From assembly GCA_003505905.1 (NCBI GenBank), contig DNXM01000186.1, positions 1 to 6,774 of the forward strand: a DNA stretch of 6,774 nt. The letters run 5' to 3'. This document shows positions 5,537-6,774 of this stretch, piece by piece (the first letter of the stretch is position 1; the number at the start of each line of letters is the position of its first letter). The notes below the pieces were generated by a model. That model had not been told where the DNA came from and searched no databases. It saw only the letters and a program-made list of their open reading frames with translations. This stretch comes from Oscillospiraceae bacterium. Its GTDB lineage: Bacteria > Bacillota > Clostridia > Oscillospirales > Acutalibacteraceae. The position numbers and the translations under genes are program-made.

Positions 5537-6774
5537 TTACTGCACGGCAACGACTTGATAGCGTGCGGTTTTCACACCGTCAACCATGTAACGGATGTAG
5601 ACCGCATAATAACCGGTTTCATCCAAGGACCAAGTCGCATTGTTTTCCGGCTCGTTGTACTGCAAGTAACCCTGCGAGCCGTTTTGCTCCTCATAGCCTC
5701 TGGCCGCCAGCTCAAATTCAGCCCAATCGGTCACGGTCTTTTTCTGCGTACCGATGTAAGCAAAGCTGACCTTTGTCACATCAAAGCCGTTTTCGGAAAG
5801 CACCATTTGATTGCCCGAAATCAAAACCTCCGGCTCATTCTTTTCGGGTGCTTCGATATAAACAACCTGATACTTGCTCACTCGGTTGCCGTCTGCTGTG
5901 AAACGGATATAAACGGCATAGTAACCGGAGGTTTCCTGTGCGGCAAAGTAACCGTCATCAGGCTCTGCATACTGCGCATAGCCGAGGCTTCCGTTGATTT
6001 CCGAATAAGCCTTGCCTGCGGCTTCAAAAGAATCCCAATCGTCAATCGGCAGCTTTTCTTCGCCGATGTAGCAGGTGGAAATCTTGGTGACATCGTACTT
6101 ATTCTCACGCAGTACAATCAAATTGTCACGGACATAAACCTCGGGGTCGGGCTTCTCAATGCCGGTCAAATACACAACCTGATACACGGAAACACGCTCA
6201 CCGTTGACGGAATAGCGAATATATGCGGCGTAATAGCCGGCGTCCACCATGGCATATTCGCTTGCGTCATCGGGGTTGACATATTGCACACAACCCTCTG
6301 TGCCGTTGAACGATTCGTACTTCTTGCCGTAGGATTCAAACTCATCCCAATTGGTGATTTCCTTTTGGGAAGTGCCGACATAAGCGATTGAGAGCTTTTC
6401 AACCTTGAAATCGTTTTCATGCAAAACAATCTTGTTGTTGTTTGCGGTGATTTCGGGAGCGGTGTTTCGGGTGCCGCTCAAGTAAACCACTTGGTATTTG
6501 GCGACCTTGTTTCCGTTGACCAAATAACGGAGATATACGGCATAATAACCGACTTGATTTTTGGCAATCGAATCACCGTTCTTCGGGTCTGCATACTGGC
6601 CGTACTTGCCGCCGCAGGCCGCTTCAAACTCATCCCAATTCGTAACGGTCGTTTCCTCCGTGCCGATGTAGCCCAAGGAGAGCTTCAAAACAGAGTAGCC
6701 GTTATCCGTCAAAACAACCGTATCCTCCTGCGCCGTAACAAACGGAGCTTCAACCGCTTTGCCCTCAACGGAAA
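5537..6774 (-). CDS. Tandem beta-repeat protein of unknown function, C-terminal part (N-terminus beyond window)
   Basis: The frame stays open from the TAA stop at 5537-5539 to the right edge, so the start is not in the window. A TTG at 6710-6712 lies inside a repeat and is not a credible start. At least 412 residues are visible, made of four homologous units of about 96-104 residues that run to the last residue with no other C-terminal domain. Each unit has the order: IVL-x-E-N-x-(F/Y)-x-V-x-K, then a (Y/I)-(I/V)-G strand, a W-(D/A)-(E/S)-F-E segment, a Q-Y-x-(E/N/D)-P segment, a strongly conserved GYYAVYIRY strand, and a closing YQVVY strand before the linker. The alternating aromatic/hydrophobic pattern suggests an Ig-like or similar beta-sandwich, which is inference. 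No LPxTG motif, transmembrane segment or SLH domain is present at the C-terminus. A signal peptide would be off-window. It precedes the exopolysaccharide genes by 37 nt, so it may be a secreted or surface protein of the same operon. I do not recognise a named family. Confidence 0.85.
   Translation of the reverse strand, partial: SVEGKAVEAPFVTAQEDTVVLTDNGYSVLKLSLGYIGTEETTVTNWDEFEAACGGKYGQYADPKNGDSIAKNQVGYYAVYLRYLVNGNKVAKYQVVYLSGTRNTAPEITANNNKIVLHENDFKVEKLSIAYVGTSQKEITNWDEFESYGKKYESFNGTEGCVQYVNPDDASEYAMVDAGYYAAYIRYSVNGERVSVYQVVYLTGIEKPDPEVYVRDNLIVLRENKYDVTKISTCYIGEEKLPIDDWDSFEAAGKAYSEINGSLGYAQYAEPDDGYFAAQETSGYYAVYIRFTADGNRVSKYQVVYIEAPEKNEPEVLISGNQMVLSENGFDVTKVSFAYIGTQKKTVTDWAEFELAARGYEEQNGSQGYLQYNEPENNATWSLDETGYYAVYIRYMVDGVKTARYQVVAVQ
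5540..5836 (-). repeat. Protein repeat unit 4 (99 residues, C-terminal)
   Basis: Last unit, from EPEVLI to the final residue. It carries QMVLSEN, YIGTQ, TDWAEFE, QNGSQGYLQYNEPENN, GYYAVYIRY and RYQVVAVQ. The protein ends directly on the closing strand, with no linker and no anchoring sequence after it. Confidence 0.78.
5837..6148 (-). repeat. Protein repeat unit 3 (104 residues)
   Basis: Unit from DPEVYV to PEKN, the same length as unit 2. It carries LIVLREN, YIGEE, DDWDSFE, INGSLGYAQYAEPDD, GYYAVYIRF and KYQVVYIE. It matches unit 4 closely at protein level, but the codons for the shared GYYAVYIR block differ at several third positions, so the duplication is not recent. Confidence 0.78.
6149..6460 (-). 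repeat. Protein repeat unit 2 (104 residues)
   Basis: Unit from APEITA to GIEKP. It carries KIVLHEN, YVGT, NWDEFE, FNGTEG, QYVNPDD, GYYAAYIRY and YQVVYLTG. Linker residues rich in Pro/Lys/Glu separate it from unit 3, as expected for independently folding domains joined like beads. Confidence 0.78.
6461..6748 (-). repeat. Protein repeat unit 1 (about 96 residues, shortened)
   Basis: First visible unit, starting at APFVTAQ and ending just before APEITA. It keeps the YIG, NWDEFE, GQYADP, GYYAVYLRY and KYQVVYL blocks. Compared with the next three units it lacks about eight or nine residues between the WDEFE segment and the QY-x-P segment, where the others carry a Y-x-x-x-NG-(S/T) stretch. Confidence 0.75.

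Noticed and set aside
5444..6391. A 315-codon open frame on the plus strand with its own apparent periodicity
   Set aside because: It is the antisense shadow of the repeat protein; the periodicity comes from the coding repeats on the minus strand.
5540..6748. Regularly spaced ~300-nt DNA similarity as a CRISPR or recent tandem duplication
   Set aside because: The units are far too long for CRISPR repeats, are in frame, and differ at many third positions, so they are old protein-domain repeats.

Overview
The window reads as one continuous minus-strand stretch of an exopolysaccharide/capsule biosynthesis operon, transcribed from the right edge towards the left edge. Seven coding regions fill almost all of it. 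Five are complete and two are cut by the window edges. The purine-rich AGGAG/GGAGG ribosome-binding sites, a TTG start, base composition near half G+C by eye, and the style of the Wzz/tyrosine-kinase and short sugar-phosphotransferase proteins suggest a Firmicute, probably a gut-type clostridium (Oscillospiraceae/Lachnospiraceae-like). That placement is an inference; no marker gene is present.

Layout in transcription order (right to left): (1) 6774-5537, the C-terminal part of a protein built of at least four ~100-residue beta-rich repeats, open at the right edge; (2) 5499-4606, a stand-alone protein resembling the beta-propeller N-terminal domain of glucosamine inositolphosphorylceramide transferase; (3) 4586-3078, a fused Wzz-type chain-length regulator and bacterial tyrosine kinase with a tyrosine-rich tail; (4) 3081-2407, a short polyprenyl-phosphate sugar-1-phosphate transferase; (5) 2407-1325, a GT4 glycosyltransferase; (6) 1295-120, a polysaccharide pyruvyl transferase family protein; (7) 127-1, the first 42 residues of a second GT4-type glycosyltransferase starting at TTG.

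The genes are tightly packed: three junctions overlap (4, 1 and 8 nt) and three gaps are 37, 19 and 29 nt. There is no room for a promoter or terminator, so promoter and terminator should lie outside the window. The genes fit one pathway. The sugar-phosphate transferase primes the lipid carrier, the GT4 enzymes extend the repeat unit, the pyruvyl transferase decorates it (or, as some family members do, has another role), and the Wzz-kinase controls export and chain length. No flippase (Wzx) or polymerase (Wzy) is visible; they would have to lie outside. The least understood members are the repeat protein and the propeller-like protein, and these are the best candidates for something undescribed. 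I found no RNA gene, mobile element, CRISPR array or phage feature.
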